From assembly GCF_001548035.1 (NCBI RefSeq), contig NZ_AP014723.1, forward strand, positions 1,984,001-2,048,000: a stretch of 64,000 nucleotides of DNA. The letters run 5' to 3'. Of the stretch, positions 55,268-64,000 are shown in pieces. The stretch comes from Sulfurospirillum sp. UCH001 (GTDB lineage Bacteria > Campylobacterota > Campylobacteria > Campylobacterales > Sulfurospirillaceae). The translations under genes and the position numbers were made by a program. How positions within the stretch are numbered: position 1 is the first letter of the stretch; each line of letters begins with the position of its first letter. A model generated the notes under the pieces. The model worked only from the letters and a program-made list of their open reading frames with translations. It did no database searches and had not been told where the DNA came from.

Positions 55268-55810
55268 ATGGCAACAACCAAACTAAAAGGCAATCCAGTC
55301 GCACTCGCAGGCAGTGAAATCAATGTAGGTGACAAAGCACCTGTCGTTACGCTTGTCGCAAAAGATCTTAGCGAGATCAAAGTTGGTGGTGAGAGTGATA
55401 AAGCACAAATCATTGTTATCGTTCCTTCACTAGACACAGCAGTCTGTGCTCAAGAAACTCGTACATTTAACACAAAAGCTGCAGCAGTTCCTGAAGCAAC
55501 TGTCATCGTTGCGTCTATGGATCTTCCTTTTGCAATGGGACGTTTCTGTACAACAGAAGGTATTGAAAACCTTCAAGTAGGTAGTGACTTTAGAGAAAGA
55601 GCATTAGCAAATGCATATGGTGTTTTGATCGCAGATGGTCCACTTAAAGGGCTAAGCGCTAGAGCTATTTTTGTAGTCAATAAAGCAGGTAAAGTTGTTT
55701 ACAAAGAGATTTGTCCTGAAATTACAGAAGAGCCAAATTACGAAGCGGCACTTTGTGCACTTAAAGATACAGCAGCACCAGCACACAAATGTGGTTGTGG
55801 TTCAAAATAA
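55268..55810 (+). CDS. tpx: Thiol peroxidase (Tpx) with a Cys-rich C-terminal tail
   Basis: A 180-residue atypical 2-Cys peroxiredoxin. The peroxidatic cysteine is C60 (in DTAVCAQETRTF) and the resolving cysteine C94 (GRFCTTEGIENL). It reduces hydrogen peroxide and organic peroxides using thioredoxin. The protein is about a dozen residues longer than typical Tpx and ends in AHKCGCGSK, adding two cysteines and a histidine. It has its own promoter and ends one base from the convergent small gene, with a terminator hairpin inside that gene. Confidence 0.93.
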   Translation: MATTKLKGNPVALAGSEINVGDKAPVVTLVAKDLSEIKVGGESDKAQIIVIVPSLDTAVCAQETRTFNTKAAAVPEATVIVASMDLPFAMGRFCTTEGIENLQVGSDFRERALANAYGVLIADGPLKGLSARAIFVVNKAGKVVYKEICPEITEEPNYEAALCALKDTAAPAHKCGCGSK

Positions 55811-55811
55811 T

Positions 55812-56060
55812 CTAGCTTAGTTTTGCTTCCTCTTGTGTCTCTTCTAGCCACAAGAGGATTTTCTGTATTTTTTGCATCATTTCTGCATCAATTTCTTTCT
55901 CTGGTAATCCTAAAATTGCCTCTAAAAGTGCTTTATTTTGTAAAAAAGCAATGTTATACAATCCTGCTCTTTCCATGATTTTTTCTAAGTATGCCCAATT
56001 TTTGGATTCTACTGCATTTTTTTGCACACTTTGGTAATGCGATAAGCCTTTATGTATCAT
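55812..56060 (-). CDS. Hypothetical protein, 82 residues
   Basis: An 82-residue, mostly helical, soluble protein (for example NWAYLEKIMERAGLYNIAFLQNKALLEAILGL) without recognisable motifs. The ATG overlaps the pgeF stop as ATGA, so it is probably translated with it. Its last 20 codons double as the tpx terminator hairpin. Function unknown. Confidence 0.65.
   Translation of the reverse strand: MIHKGLSHYQSVQKNAVESKNWAYLEKIMERAGLYNIAFLQNKALLEAILGLPEKEIDAEMMQKIQKILLWLEETQEEAKLS
55828..55863 (+). terminator. Intrinsic terminator of tpx
   Basis: Perfect 10-base inverted repeat, TCCTCTTGTG (55828-55837) and CACAAGAGGA (55849-55858), with an 11-base loop and followed by TTTTC. It lies within the coding end of the convergent 82-residue gene. 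Confidence 0.75.
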
Positions 56061-56734
56061 AATGCAATCACCCCTACAAAACGACCAGTTACTTTGTCTC
56101 TTCGATACGAAAAATAGTTTTCATCCCCACAACTACACTCTTGTGAAATTTCAATATGCTCAGGTTTAACCCCTATGGTTATAAACGCATCCACGTTATA
56201 AGATTGTAGATCCAAAAAGTATTTATCATCTTGCAAATGCATGTACTTTTCAAACCCAGCGATAGCTTCTTTACCGACTTCATAGCAACATGCATGGATG
56301 GAAGGTCCCATAAAAATACGTAATTCACTCATCTTTATTCCAAAATGTTCTCGCATGGCAAGGGCACACTTTTGTCCAACGTGCAACAGACTTCCTACAC
56401 GTCCTGCATGCGCTACACCTATAGCTTGGTGCACTGCATCGTAAAAGAGTATAGGGATACAATCAGCTACCATAACAGCTAAAGCCGTGTCACTTCGCTG
56501 GGTAATCATCGCGTCACACGTAGGTTCTTCATGACCGTTTTGGATTAAAACCACTTTATCGCCATGGACTTGTTCCATAAAAACAAGTTTGGAAATACCG
56601 AGTTCTTCTTGCAAAAGCTCTCGATTTTTTTTGACACATTCAGGATTATCTCCAACATGAAAAGCCAAATTGAGACTCTCATATGGAGCTTGGCTTACAC
56701 CGCCAAAACGTGTTGTAAAACGATACTGCATCAA
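56057..56734 (-). CDS. pgeF: PgeF/YfiH-family purine nucleoside phosphorylase-like (laccase domain) protein
   Basis: A 225-residue protein of the YfiH/laccase-domain family. Landmarks are MEQVHGDKV (metal histidine), MVADCIPILF, VAHAGRVGSLLH (usually HAGWRG, here altered) and IHACCYEVGKE. Family members have been reported to act on purine nucleosides and in peptidoglycan fidelity (removing wrong UDP-MurNAc-L-Ser). It overlaps ribE by four bases. Confidence 0.85.
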   Translation of the reverse strand: MMQYRFTTRFGGVSQAPYESLNLAFHVGDNPECVKKNRELLQEELGISKLVFMEQVHGDKVVLIQNGHEEPTCDAMITQRSDTALAVMVADCIPILFYDAVHQAIGVAHAGRVGSLLHVGQKCALAMREHFGIKMSELRIFMGPSIHACCYEVGKEAIAGFEKYMHLQDDKYFLDLQSYNVDAFITIGVKPEHIEISQECSCGDENYFSYRRDKVTGRFVGVIAL

Positions 56735-57339
56735 TACATCGCCATAATGCGATCGACCCCATTCCAGTCAAGCGCATCTTTTTTATTAAACATATGGTAA
56801 AGATACCGTGCAAACATATCCGTTTCAACGTTCACTTTTTGCCCAACTTTATAACTTCCAATCAATGTTTTTTCAAGCGTATGCGGAATGATTGTTAAAC
56901 GAAAGCCTTTTTTACTAACATCATTGACTGTTAAACTCACCCCATCGATGGTAATGCTTCCTTTGGGAATCACAAATGTAAGTTGCTTTTGTGGAATACT
57001 CACCTCAATATCTAAGCCATTTTCTCTTTTGTTAAAGCTTTCAATAACCCCTACACAATCCACATGCCCTTGCACCATATGCCCATCAAGACGATCTCCT
57101 AATGCGAGAGCTGGTTCCATATGAACTTTACCCTTTAAGTTTTCAACCGCAAGCAATGACCGACTTTCTAATGAGAGTTCGACACTAAAACCACTCTTTG
57201 AGAGAGCAATGACTGTTAAACACGCTCCATTAATCGCAATACTATCGCCAATGTTTGGTTTATAGGTTGCACGAAGCGTTAAAATATTATTGGCATAGCT
57301 TTCAACTTCTGCAAATTCTCGAATCAACCCTGTAAACAT
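56731..57339 (-). CDS. ribE: Riboflavin synthase alpha chain
   Basis: A 202-residue protein with two lumazine-binding repeats. The start MFTGLIREFAEVE and repeated elements (GDSIAINGACLTVI, then GSITIDGVSLTVNDV) are diagnostic. It converts two 6,7-dimethyl-8-ribityllumazine molecules into riboflavin. It is first in a three-gene unit with pgeF and the 82-residue gene. AAAAGG precedes the ATG. No FMN riboswitch was recognised upstream. Confidence 0.95.
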   Translation of the reverse strand: MFTGLIREFAEVESYANNILTLRATYKPNIGDSIAINGACLTVIALSKSGFSVELSLESRSLLAVENLKGKVHMEPALALGDRLDGHMVQGHVDCVGVIESFNKRENGLDIEVSIPQKQLTFVIPKGSITIDGVSLTVNDVSKKGFRLTIIPHTLEKTLIGSYKVGQKVNVETDMFARYLYHMFNKKDALDWNGVDRIMAMY

Positions 57340-57369
57340 CTCATGACCTTTTCTCTATTTATTATCTTT

Positions 57370-57375
57370 ATTATA
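57370..57375 (-). promoter_or_regulatory. -10 element of ribE
   Basis: Perfect TATAAT on the minus strand, 31 bases before the ribE ATG. Confidence 0.55.
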
Positions 57376-57463
57376 ACGCTTTTCGTATTGAACTTTTATA
57401 AGTAAAAAAGTGCCTTTTTGTCTCTATTTATGAAGAATATGAGAAATATGTGCTTTCTTATTC

Positions 57464-57529
57464 ACTTTTTTCCCCCTTTTTCCCCCTTCTTTTAGTGATA
57501 GTATTCACTTCTAGGCTATAATAAGCCTA
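57464..57529 (+). promoter_or_regulatory. Promoter region of the chemotaxis receptor gene with polypyrimidine tract and palindrome
   Basis: A tract of T6-C5-T5-C5 (about 57470-57487) is followed by TATAAT at 57517-57522, 34 bases before the ATG. The -10 sits inside a palindrome, TAGGCT (57512-57517) and AGCCTA (57524-57529), with a six-base loop. An operator or a structured transcript start is plausible. The repeated pyrimidine runs might change length and alter spacing. Confidence 0.5.
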
Positions 57530-57555
57530 TTGAAAAATGGTGAATAGGAGATTCT

Positions 57556-59508
57556 ATGAACAACTGGTCAATTTCACAAAAAATTTATATTCCTCTTTTT
57601 GGAGGCATTATTATAGGATTTATTCTCATCCTTTTTTCCTCCTTTTTAAGCATTAAGGGAATTGAAAAAGATGTCTATGAAAATGAACAAGAGGCACTCA
57701 AGATTTATGTTAAAAATCAACTCGAATCACAATACGATATCGCGCTTACCAACGCTATTACCATCGCTGGCAATTACTATGTCATTGAAGCATTGCTCAA
57801 CAATGATCGTACTATCGCTATTAAAGGTCTTCAAGAGCTTACGAAGCTTTACAAAGAAAAAACAGATTATAAAGAAGCACAAATTCATGTCCATACCAAA
57901 GATATCAAAAGCTTTGTGCGAGACTGGATGCCTAACAAATTTGGTGATGACCTCTCTAATTTTCGTCAAACCATTAAAAGTGTTAAAGAGACAAAACAGC
58001 CTCTAACTGCTATAGAGATGGGCGTTGCAGGTATGTCTCTTCGAGGTGTTGCCCCTATTCTTAAAGATGGCGAATATTTGGGTTCTGTTGAATTCATTGA
58101 CTCTTTTGACGCAGCTGCAGTAAATGCGAAAAAAGATTTGGGCGCAAGCGTTATCTTTTTAACTGACAAAAAACTTCTTAACTTAAGTGCTGGTGCAAAA
58201 GATGCCCTGTTGGCTAAAGATACCGCACTTTCACAGAAAAAAGAGATTACCAATATGAAGCTTTTTGAAGAGATCAAAGACCTTGACCTCTCTGCTCAAG
58301 GAAAAAGTTTTTCAACACCAACCTATTTTGTGGTAAGAGATGAACTTAAGTCTTTTGATGGAACACGTGCAGGAGAAGTCTTGATTGCTAAAGAGATTAA
58401 AGCAGTGAAAGCAGTGGTACATGAAGCGCAATACGTCCTTGTCAAACAATTGGCTGTTATGTGTCTTATCACAACAATCATTATGGCAATGTTGGTTATT
58501 ACGCTTAAAAAGACCGTCATAAATCCTGTCAAAGAGCTCAAAGACCGTGCGGAAAACCTCTCTAGTGGTGATGGTGACCTTACGAAAAAGATGGAAATCA
58601 AAAGCGGCGATGAAATTGGGCTTGCTTCTGTTGCATTCAACCTTTTCATCGACAAAGTACGCAGCACAGTAAGTATGGCTAAATCATCCAGTAGTGAAAA
58701 TGCCTCCGTTGCCAATGAGCTTAGCTCTACCGCCCTTGAGGTAGGTAAACGTGCCGAAGAGACCTCTTCGATTGTCAATGAAACCAATCATATGTCACGA
58801 AGCATCAAAGAAGAGCTTTCGCTTTCACTTCAAAAAGCAAAGCAATCAGAAATCGAGATTGGCGAGGCACATACAAAACTTACCAATGCAAAAAATCAGA
58901 TCCTTAAAATGGCAGATCAAGTTCAATCAAGTGCACATACAGAAGTTGAATTGGCACGTCAAATTGCACAACTAAGCGCAGATGCAGATCAAGTCAAAGG
59001 TGTTTTAACCGTTATCTCCGATATCGCAGACCAAACCAATTTGCTAGCGCTTAATGCCGCCATTGAAGCAGCACGTGCGGGTGAACATGGACGTGGCTTT
59101 GCCGTTGTTGCCGATGAAGTACGCAATCTAGCAGAACGTACACAAAAAAGTCTTACAGAAATTAACGCGACTATTAACGTCATTGTCCAAGCGATTAATG
59201 ATGCAAGCGATCATATGAACAGCAACTCAAAAAGTATGGAAAATCTTACAAAAATTGCTTCAGAAGTTGAAAAAAATATCCATGAAACGGCTGTGATTAT
59301 GGATAATGCAACACTTTCGAGTGAACATACTGTCAAAGATTACATTGAAACAGGTAAAAAAGTGGATGCTATTGTTGCTAAAATCGAAGAGATTAACACG
59401 ATTACACTCAGCAATACTCGAAGTATGGAAGAAGTGAGCGGTGCAACCGAACACCTCAGTGACCTCACCGAAAAACTCAACAACGTTCTTGGTAATTTTA
59501 GAACCTAA
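57556..59508 (+). CDS. Methyl-accepting chemotaxis protein
   Basis: A 650-residue receptor: a membrane helix at about 13-33, a periplasmic sensory region (about 34-295, double-Cache-like with [12 protein letters not shown] and [10 protein letters not shown]), a second helix (about 297-315), a HAMP domain, and the MCP signalling domain with the hairpin tip [19 protein letters not shown] (about 490-508). GGAG precedes the ATG. The C-terminus has no CheR-binding pentapeptide. The ligand cannot be predicted; the sensory fold often binds small carboxylates. Confidence 0.92.
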   Translation: MNNWSISQKIYIPLFGGIIIGFILILFSSFLSIKGIEKDVYENEQEALKIYVKNQLESQYDIALTNAITIAGNYYVIEALLNNDRTIAIKGLQELTKLYKEKTDYKEAQIHVHTKDIKSFVRDWMPNKFGDDLSNFRQTIKSVKETKQPLTAIEMGVAGMSLRGVAPILKDGEYLGSVEFIDSFDAAAVNAKKDLGASVIFLTDKKLLNLSAGAKDALLAKDTALSQKKEITNMKLFEEIKDLDLSAQGKSFSTPTYFVVRDELKSFDGTRAGEVLIAKEIKAVKAVVHEAQYVLVKQLAVMCLITTIIMAMLVITLKKTVINPVKELKDRAENLSSGDGDLTKKMEIKSGDEIGLASVAFNLFIDKVRSTVSMAKSSSSENASVANELSSTALEVGKRAEETSSIVNETNHMSRSIKEELSLSLQKAKQSEIEIGEAHTKLTNAKNQILKMADQVQSSAHTEVELARQIAQLSADADQVKGVLTVISDIADQTNLLALNAAIEAARAGEHGRGFAVVADEVRNLAERTQKSLTEINATINVIVQAINDASDHMNSNSKSMENLTKIASEVEKNIHETAVIMDNATLSSEHTVKDYIETGKKVDAIVAKIEEINTITLSNTRSMEEVSGATEHLSDLTEKLNNVLGNFRT

Positions 59509-59540
59509 AAGAGAAGAAGCTTTAGGCTTCTTGCTCTTTA
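59507..59540. terminator. Bidirectional terminator between MCP gene and pxpC
   Basis: Hairpin with arms AAGAG-AAGAAGC and GCTTCTT-G-CTCTT around a small loop, flanked by A residues on the left and T followed by A residues on the right. It lies between the convergent genes and overlaps the pxpC stop. Confidence 0.65.
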
Positions 59541-60451
59541 AAAAAGGCATAAAAAGCTTTTGTGGCTCTTTGTGCCTCTTCGATACTCACTTCTTTAAAT
59601 CTTACTTTACCGCCTGCTTTTAATTGCGCCAATCTAAAGCAATCCACTGCTATAACAGAGCCAATTTTTGGGTATCCACCAATAGTTTGTCTCTCTTTTA
59701 AAAGAACGATAGGCTCACCATGACTTGGTACTTGAACAGCACCATAACAAATAGGCTCTGAGAGAATACCTGTAGCACTTGGAATCACTTTTTCACCACT
59801 CAAACGATATCCCATACGATCACCCTCCCCTTTAAAGGTATAGGTGCTGTTAAAAAAAGTCTCTTGTGCTTGTGCGTCAAACATCGTTTCTTGATACCCT
59901 TTGAGCAAGCGTAAAGTAATGGTTTCTGGATATTTTGGAATAAATTTTCGCTCCAATTTTCGCCTATCAACAGGGCATCTTGCACCTAACGTAGGTAAAA
60001 TATCTCCACTTTTTAGCTTTCGCCCTTCAATACCACCCAAACCTTCTTTGAGGCTTGTCGAATAACTTCCATATGCAAAAGGCGTTTGAAATCCTCCCGC
60101 AACCGCGATATAGGTAAATTGTCCTTCATTGGCAAAACCAAAACTGATGACATCGCCACGTCTTAGCTGGTATGTCTGCCACAAGGCAATGCTATGACCA
60201 TTACATGTTGGTTGCATATTTGCTCCACAAATAGCAATGCATATTTCACTTTTTGCTCTAAAGGAGGCTCCTCCTAATGCGATTTCAATGGCTGCTGTAT
60301 TAAAAGGATTCCCCACTAAAAAATTAGCATATCCAAAGGCAAGCTCATCCATTGCACCACTCTGTGTCAAGCCAATATCGCTAAAGCCTTTGCGCCCCGC
60401 ATCTTGGATAGAGCTTTGAAGTCCTCCATTTTCAACGATGAAACCATTCAT
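59522..60451 (-). CDS. pxpC: 5-oxoprolinase subunit C (biotin-dependent carboxyltransferase-like, KipA)
   Basis: A 309-residue protein of the KipA/AHS2 family: ENGGLQSSIQDAGRKGF at the N-terminus, LTQSGAMDELAFGYANFLVGN, and the late SHGEPIVLLKERQTIGGYPKIG. With PxpA and PxpB it forms the ATP-dependent 5-oxoprolinase that opens pyroglutamate to glutamate. It overlaps pxpB by four bases. Confidence 0.92.
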   Translation of the reverse strand: MNGFIVENGGLQSSIQDAGRKGFSDIGLTQSGAMDELAFGYANFLVGNPFNTAAIEIALGGASFRAKSEICIAICGANMQPTCNGHSIALWQTYQLRRGDVISFGFANEGQFTYIAVAGGFQTPFAYGSYSTSLKEGLGGIEGRKLKSGDILPTLGARCPVDRRKLERKFIPKYPETITLRLLKGYQETMFDAQAQETFFNSTYTFKGEGDRMGYRLSGEKVIPSATGILSEPICYGAVQVPSHGEPIVLLKERQTIGGYPKIGSVIAVDCFRLAQLKAGGKVRFKEVSIEEAQRATKAFYAFFKEQEA

Positions 60452-61131
60452 AGCACGCCTCCAAGCCTTAAAAACTCCTCTTTGGAAATCGGCTCATAGC
60501 GTACTTGATCTCCCACATGTAAAAGAGAGAGTCCATCATATGAGGCATCAAACATTGAAGTAGGTGTACGTCCCAAAATTTTCCAGCCTCCAGGGCTTTG
60601 GGTTGGATACACAGCGCTTTGACGATCTGCAATAGCAACACTTCCTTTCGGAACGACTTTTCGTGGATTGGCAAGTCTTGATGTCGCAAGCCGTTCATCA
60701 ATCTCTCCTAAATAAGCAAATCCAGGGGCAAACCCAATGGCATAAACACTATACAACTCTTGTGTGTGCAGTGCAATAATCTCTTCTACGCTAAGGTTTT
60801 TTTCATATGCTAACAGTTCTAAATCAAGCCCTACTTCAAGGCCATAATAGACAGGTATAGTTACAATTTTAGGCTCACTCATCGTAATCTCTTCAGCATG
60901 ATGAATTACCTTTTCAATCCTCTCACAAACCTCGTGAAAGTCAAAGCGTATCACATCGTAACTCACCATCAAAGAGGCATACGAAGGAATAATCTCATAA
61001 AATTCCTCTAATGCATTTGCTTTTAATGCTTGATACGCTTTTTGTACCTCTTTGGAGATTAAAGGATCAATGGTATTTCCAAAATAGACAATCACAGACA
61101 ATTCTGAGGCAATTTGATAGCGTCTACTCAC
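60448..61131 (-). CDS. pxpB: 5-oxoprolinase subunit B (KipI-like)
   Basis: A 227-residue protein of the KipI/AHS1 family with VIYFGN at the start, YGLEVGLDLE, YAIGFAPGFAYLGEID (about 131-146), NPRKVVPKGSVAIADRQSAVYPTQSPGGWKILGRTP. It is the partner of PxpC. It overlaps pxpA by four bases. Confidence 0.92.
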   Translation of the reverse strand: MSRRYQIASELSVIVYFGNTIDPLISKEVQKAYQALKANALEEFYEIIPSYASLMVSYDVIRFDFHEVCERIEKVIHHAEEITMSEPKIVTIPVYYGLEVGLDLELLAYEKNLSVEEIIALHTQELYSVYAIGFAPGFAYLGEIDERLATSRLANPRKVVPKGSVAIADRQSAVYPTQSPGGWKILGRTPTSMFDASYDGLSLLHVGDQVRYEPISKEEFLRLGGVL

Positions 61132-61856
61132 ATGTTTTTCCTGAGTGTTTCTACCATCTTAACGGCTTCTTCATTGTCACCATGCACACACAAAGTATCA
61201 GCACGTAATGTGATTCTCTTTCCTGAAATAGTCTCTAAAACACCCTCTTTTTGAAGCAATTTCAAGCGCTCAATAACATCATTGACATCATGAAGAACTG
61301 CCCCTTTTTGTGTGCGAGGAACTAAAAGTCCGCTATCATCATAAGCCCTATCTGCAAAGACTTCATAAATCAACTCTAATCCAAGCTCCTTAGCAATCGC
61401 TTCTTGTTTTGAAGTATCCGCCATGGAAAGAATCATCAATTTTAATGCAGGGTTTATTCTTTTAACTGCTGTTGCAACCGCCCTAAAGATGCGTTCATCT
61501 TTCATCATATCATTGTAGAGTCCACCATGCGGTTTTACATACGAAAGTGTGGCATTATTCGCTGTGACAAATCCTTGAAGTGCGCCTACTTGATAGATAA
61601 CCATGGATTCTACTTCTTCTAAAGAACATACCATGCTTCTTCTACCAAACCCCACTAAATCAGGATACGCAGGATGTGCACCGATAGTTACACCGTGCTT
61701 TAAAGCAAGTTTGATAGATCGATCCATAATCACAGGATCTCCTGCGTGAAATCCACAAGCAAAATTTGCCATATCAACATAAGGCATAATGGCTTCATCA
61801 AGTCCCATTTTCCAGGAACCAAAACTCTCGCCTGCATCACAGTTCAATTTGATCAT
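61128..61856 (-). CDS. pxpA: 5-oxoprolinase subunit A (LamB/YcsF family)
   Basis: A 242-residue protein opening with IKLNCDAGESFGSW and containing ANFACGFHAGDPVIM, GAHPAYPDLVGFGRR and VKPHGGLYNDM, all diagnostic for PxpA. It is the first gene of the pxpABC operon, with AGGAGAA four bases before the ATG. The operon order (A, B, C) is common. It recycles 5-oxoproline formed from glutamine or glutamate. Confidence 0.93.
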   Translation of the reverse strand: MIKLNCDAGESFGSWKMGLDEAIMPYVDMANFACGFHAGDPVIMDRSIKLALKHGVTIGAHPAYPDLVGFGRRSMVCSLEEVESMVIYQVGALQGFVTANNATLSYVKPHGGLYNDMMKDERIFRAVATAVKRINPALKLMILSMADTSKQEAIAKELGLELIYEVFADRAYDDSGLLVPRTQKGAVLHDVNDVIERLKLLQKEGVLETISGKRITLRADTLCVHGDNEEAVKMVETLRKNM

Positions 61857-61886
61857 TGTATTCTCCTAGATGGAAGAAATTTTTAA

Positions 61887-61892
61887 ATTATG
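61887..61892 (-). promoter_or_regulatory. Possible -10 element of pxpABC
   Basis: CATAAT on the minus strand, 31 bases before pxpA. One mismatch to consensus, in the expected position. Confidence 0.35.
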
Positions 61893-62036
61893 GTATCACA
61901 GTTCCATTAAAATAAAGAGACTAATAAATAATCACATTCCTAAAACATGACACTAAAACTAAAAATGCCCTTATTTTATGACACCATCTACTTACTTAGT
62001 TTTATTTCCTCAATTTACTCTACAGTCAATTAATAG

Positions 62037-62042
62037 TATAAT
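62037..62042 (+). promoter_or_regulatory. -10 element of mnmG
   Basis: Perfect TATAAT, 37 bases before the ATG; GAAGG serves as ribosome site. Confidence 0.55.
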
Positions 62043-62078
62043 GATTGGAATTATGTATGAAATGAAGGTATTAGTATT

Positions 62079-63944
62079 ATGAAATATGACGTGATTGTAA
62101 TTGGTGGTGGACACGCAGGTATTGAAGCATCTTTAGCGTCCGCAAGACTTGGGCACAAAACCCTTCTTATCTCGATTTTAGCGGAGCAAATTGGAGCAGC
62201 TAGCTGTAATCCAGCCATTGGCGGACTTGCAAAAGGTCACTTAGTAAAAGAACTCGATGCTCTTGGTGGACAAATGGCGCTTGCAACCGATGCAGCAGGC
62301 ATACAATTTAGAACACTGAACCTCTCTAAAGGACCTGCTGTTAGAGGAAGCCGTGCGCAAATCGATATGGACAGATACCGCATCTATATGCGTACTGTTG
62401 TCTTAAACACTGAAAATCTCAGTGTCGCACAAGAAGTTGCAGAACAAATTATCACACAAGATGGCAAAGTTACAGGCGTTATTACCGCTATGGGCAACCA
62501 CTATCATGCTCAAAAAATTATTATTACAACTGGAACATTTTTAAAAGGTCTTATTCATATCGGTGAATACACGCATGAATCAGGTCGTGTGGGTGAGTTT
62601 CCTTCTATAAAGCTCTCTGATTCTATCAAATCATTAGGTATCACGATGGGACGCCTCAAAACAGGTACGTGTGCTCGTATTGATGCGAAAACCATTGATT
62701 TTTCAAAAATGGAACTCCAACCTGGTGATGAAAACCCGCTTCCTTTTAGTTTTAGAACCGATCGAGCAACGTTTAACCCTTTCCAGCTTCCGTGTTATAT
62801 TGCTTATACAAACGAAGAGACCCATACGATTATTGAGAGCAATTTTCACCGTGCACCCCTTTTTACAGGACAGATCAATGGTATAGGACCACGTTATTGT
62901 CCAAGTATTGAAGATAAGATCAACCGTTTCCGTGATAAAGAGCGTCACCACCTCTTTGTGGAACCGCAAACACGTGAAGCAACAGAGTATTACATTAACG
63001 GCTTTAGCACTTCCCTTCCAACCGATACGCAATTAAACATGATTCACTCCGTTGAGGGAATGGAAAATGCAAAGATTGTGCGCTTTGGTTATGCTATTGA
63101 GTACGATTATGTTGACCCAACTGAACTCAAGCACACATTAGAAACCAAAAAGGTTTCAGGTCTTTACTGTGCAGGACAAATCAATGGAACCACAGGATAT
63201 GAAGAGGCTGCCGCACAAGGATTGATGGCGGGTATCAACGCATCGTTAAGTTTAAGGGATGAAGAACCACTCATCTTAAGACGTGACGAAGCCTACATCG
63301 GTGTTCTCATTGACGACTTAGTCACAAAAGGGACAAAAGAGCCATATCGTATGTTTACAAGTCGCGCTGAATATCGTCTGCTTTTACGCGAGGACAATGC
63401 CGATTTGAGGCTTACTCCTTATGGGTATAAAATTGGTCTTATTGATGAACAAACACATGAGCGTGTTGTCAAGAAACAGATTCAGATGAAAGAAGGATTA
63501 GCCTATTTAGAAGAGACGACACTCACACCTTCTAATGAAAACAATGCTTTCTTAGCAAGTATTGGGGAAGATAAGATTACTGATAAAGTCACACTTCAAA
63601 AAATTGTCGCTCGTTCTGACTTTACGGTAGAAAAATTAGAAAAGCTTGCTCCTATTGTCAGCACATTTAGTGAAGAGGCGAAAGAGCAGATTTTAATTGA
63701 GGCGAAGTATAAAAACTATATTGAAAAACAAAAAGAGCAAATCGATACCATGAAAGAGATGATAGATGTCAAAATCCCTCCAATGATGGATTTTAGCACG
63801 ATTTCAGGACTCAGCAACGAAGTGGTCGAAAAATTGCAACGTTTTAATCCACCAACTCTTTTTGCAGCAAGTGAAATTAGTGGCATCACGCCAGCAGCAC
63901 TGGATATTTTGCACGTTTATATTAAAATATTTAATAAAAAATAA
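62079..63944 (+). CDS. mnmG: tRNA uridine-5-carboxymethylaminomethyl modification enzyme
   Basis: A 621-residue FAD protein. The dinucleotide motif is [19 protein letters not shown] (7-25); [28 protein letters not shown] and [12 protein letters not shown] are GidA signatures; [22 protein letters not shown] and the C-terminal helical domain ([16 protein letters not shown]) are complete. With MnmE it adds carboxymethylaminomethyl or aminomethyl groups to U34 of certain tRNAs. It is followed by 56 bases in which no further gene starts. Confidence 0.96.
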   Translation: MKYDVIVIGGGHAGIEASLASARLGHKTLLISILAEQIGAASCNPAIGGLAKGHLVKELDALGGQMALATDAAGIQFRTLNLSKGPAVRGSRAQIDMDRYRIYMRTVVLNTENLSVAQEVAEQIITQDGKVTGVITAMGNHYHAQKIIITTGTFLKGLIHIGEYTHESGRVGEFPSIKLSDSIKSLGITMGRLKTGTCARIDAKTIDFSKMELQPGDENPLPFSFRTDRATFNPFQLPCYIAYTNEETHTIIESNFHRAPLFTGQINGIGPRYCPSIEDKINRFRDKERHHLFVEPQTREATEYYINGFSTSLPTDTQLNMIHSVEGMENAKIVRFGYAIEYDYVDPTELKHTLETKKVSGLYCAGQINGTTGYEEAAAQGLMAGINASLSLRDEEPLILRRDEAYIGVLIDDLVTKGTKEPYRMFTSRAEYRLLLREDNADLRLTPYGYKIGLIDEQTHERVVKKQIQMKEGLAYLEETTLTPSNENNAFLASIGEDKITDKVTLQKIVARSDFTVEKLEKLAPIVSTFSEEAKEQILIEAKYKNYIEKQKEQIDTMKEMIDVKIPPMMDFSTISGLSNEVVEKLQRFNPPTLFAASEISGITPAALDILHVYIKIFNKK

Positions 63945-64000
63945 AATTGTAACAAATAGTTAATGACGTACATCATAGATTCTTAATAAAAGATGCGATA

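Noticed and set aside
57340-57469. FMN riboswitch upstream of ribE
   Set aside because: The leader from the -10 box to the ATG is only about 25 bases, too short for an FMN aptamer, and the conserved AGGG and GGYG segments are absent.
1-64000. CRISPR arrays, tRNA and rRNA genes
   Set aside because: No regularly spaced repeats, no cloverleaf with a GTTCRA arm and no rRNA-like sequence were noticed on either strand.

Overview
The window looks like part of a chromosome from a low-GC member of the Campylobacterota, most like Sulfurospirillum or a close relative. This is inferred from gene content and protein style (CcoI-CcoS beside a small cytochrome c553, a heptose operon facing a lipooligosaccharide core operon, MnmG, a TviB-type dehydrogenase, several c-di-GMP proteins), not from a database search. 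No tRNA, rRNA, CRISPR array or intact insertion sequence was seen.

Region 1 (1-27,447, all minus strand) is a surface-glycan and nucleotide-sugar locus. From right to left (the direction of transcription) it holds a 3'-5' exonuclease, phosphomannomutase/phosphoglucomutase, rmlA, rmlB, a periplasmic-type ATP-dependent DNA ligase, a UDP-HexNAc 6-dehydrogenase, manC, gmd and fcl (GDP-L-fucose), then a nonulosonic (legionaminic-like) acid block: 4,6-dehydratase, aminotransferase, NeuD-like acetyltransferase, glycosyltransferase, formyltransferase, PIG-L deacetylase, NeuB, NeuA and a CBS-nucleotidyltransferase. It ends with a very AT-rich O-antigen-type block: capsule-type transferase, Wzx flippase, methyltransferase, acyltransferase, glycosyltransferases, rmlC, a sugar aminotransferase, a Wzy-like polymerase and two more transferases. 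A shift toward AT-rich sequence near 15.0 kb suggests that the leftmost 15 kb was exchanged horizontally. An IS3-type transposase remnant lies inside it.

Region 2 (27,511-41,430, plus strand) is the lipid A/core operon: LpxL-type acyltransferase, ELM1-like protein, two GT4 enzymes, wecB, a heptosyltransferase, CgeB-like transferases, a WaaL-like ligase, a VirK/YbjX (DUF535) protein, a GT10 fucosyltransferase and an MBOAT/SGNH acylation pair. The part from about 34.5 to 41.4 kb is again AT-rich. Region 3 (41,434-45,647, minus) makes ADP-heptose for that core (gmhA, hldE, hldD, gmhB) with a TPR lipo/periplasmic protein at its head. GDP-fucose from Region 1 and the GT10 enzyme of Region 2 together imply a fucosylated surface glycan.

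Region 4 (45.7-64 kb) is core genome: cytochrome c553, ccoS/ccoI, three c-di-GMP proteins (EAL, HD-GYP, and a GGDEF protein with two periplasmic binding domains), an EamA transporter, thiol peroxidase, riboflavin synthase with pgeF, a chemotaxis receptor, the 5-oxoprolinase genes pxpABC and mnmG. A palindrome, TTACATGTAA, occurs far more often than chance in the core-like parts and is absent from the AT-rich islands.
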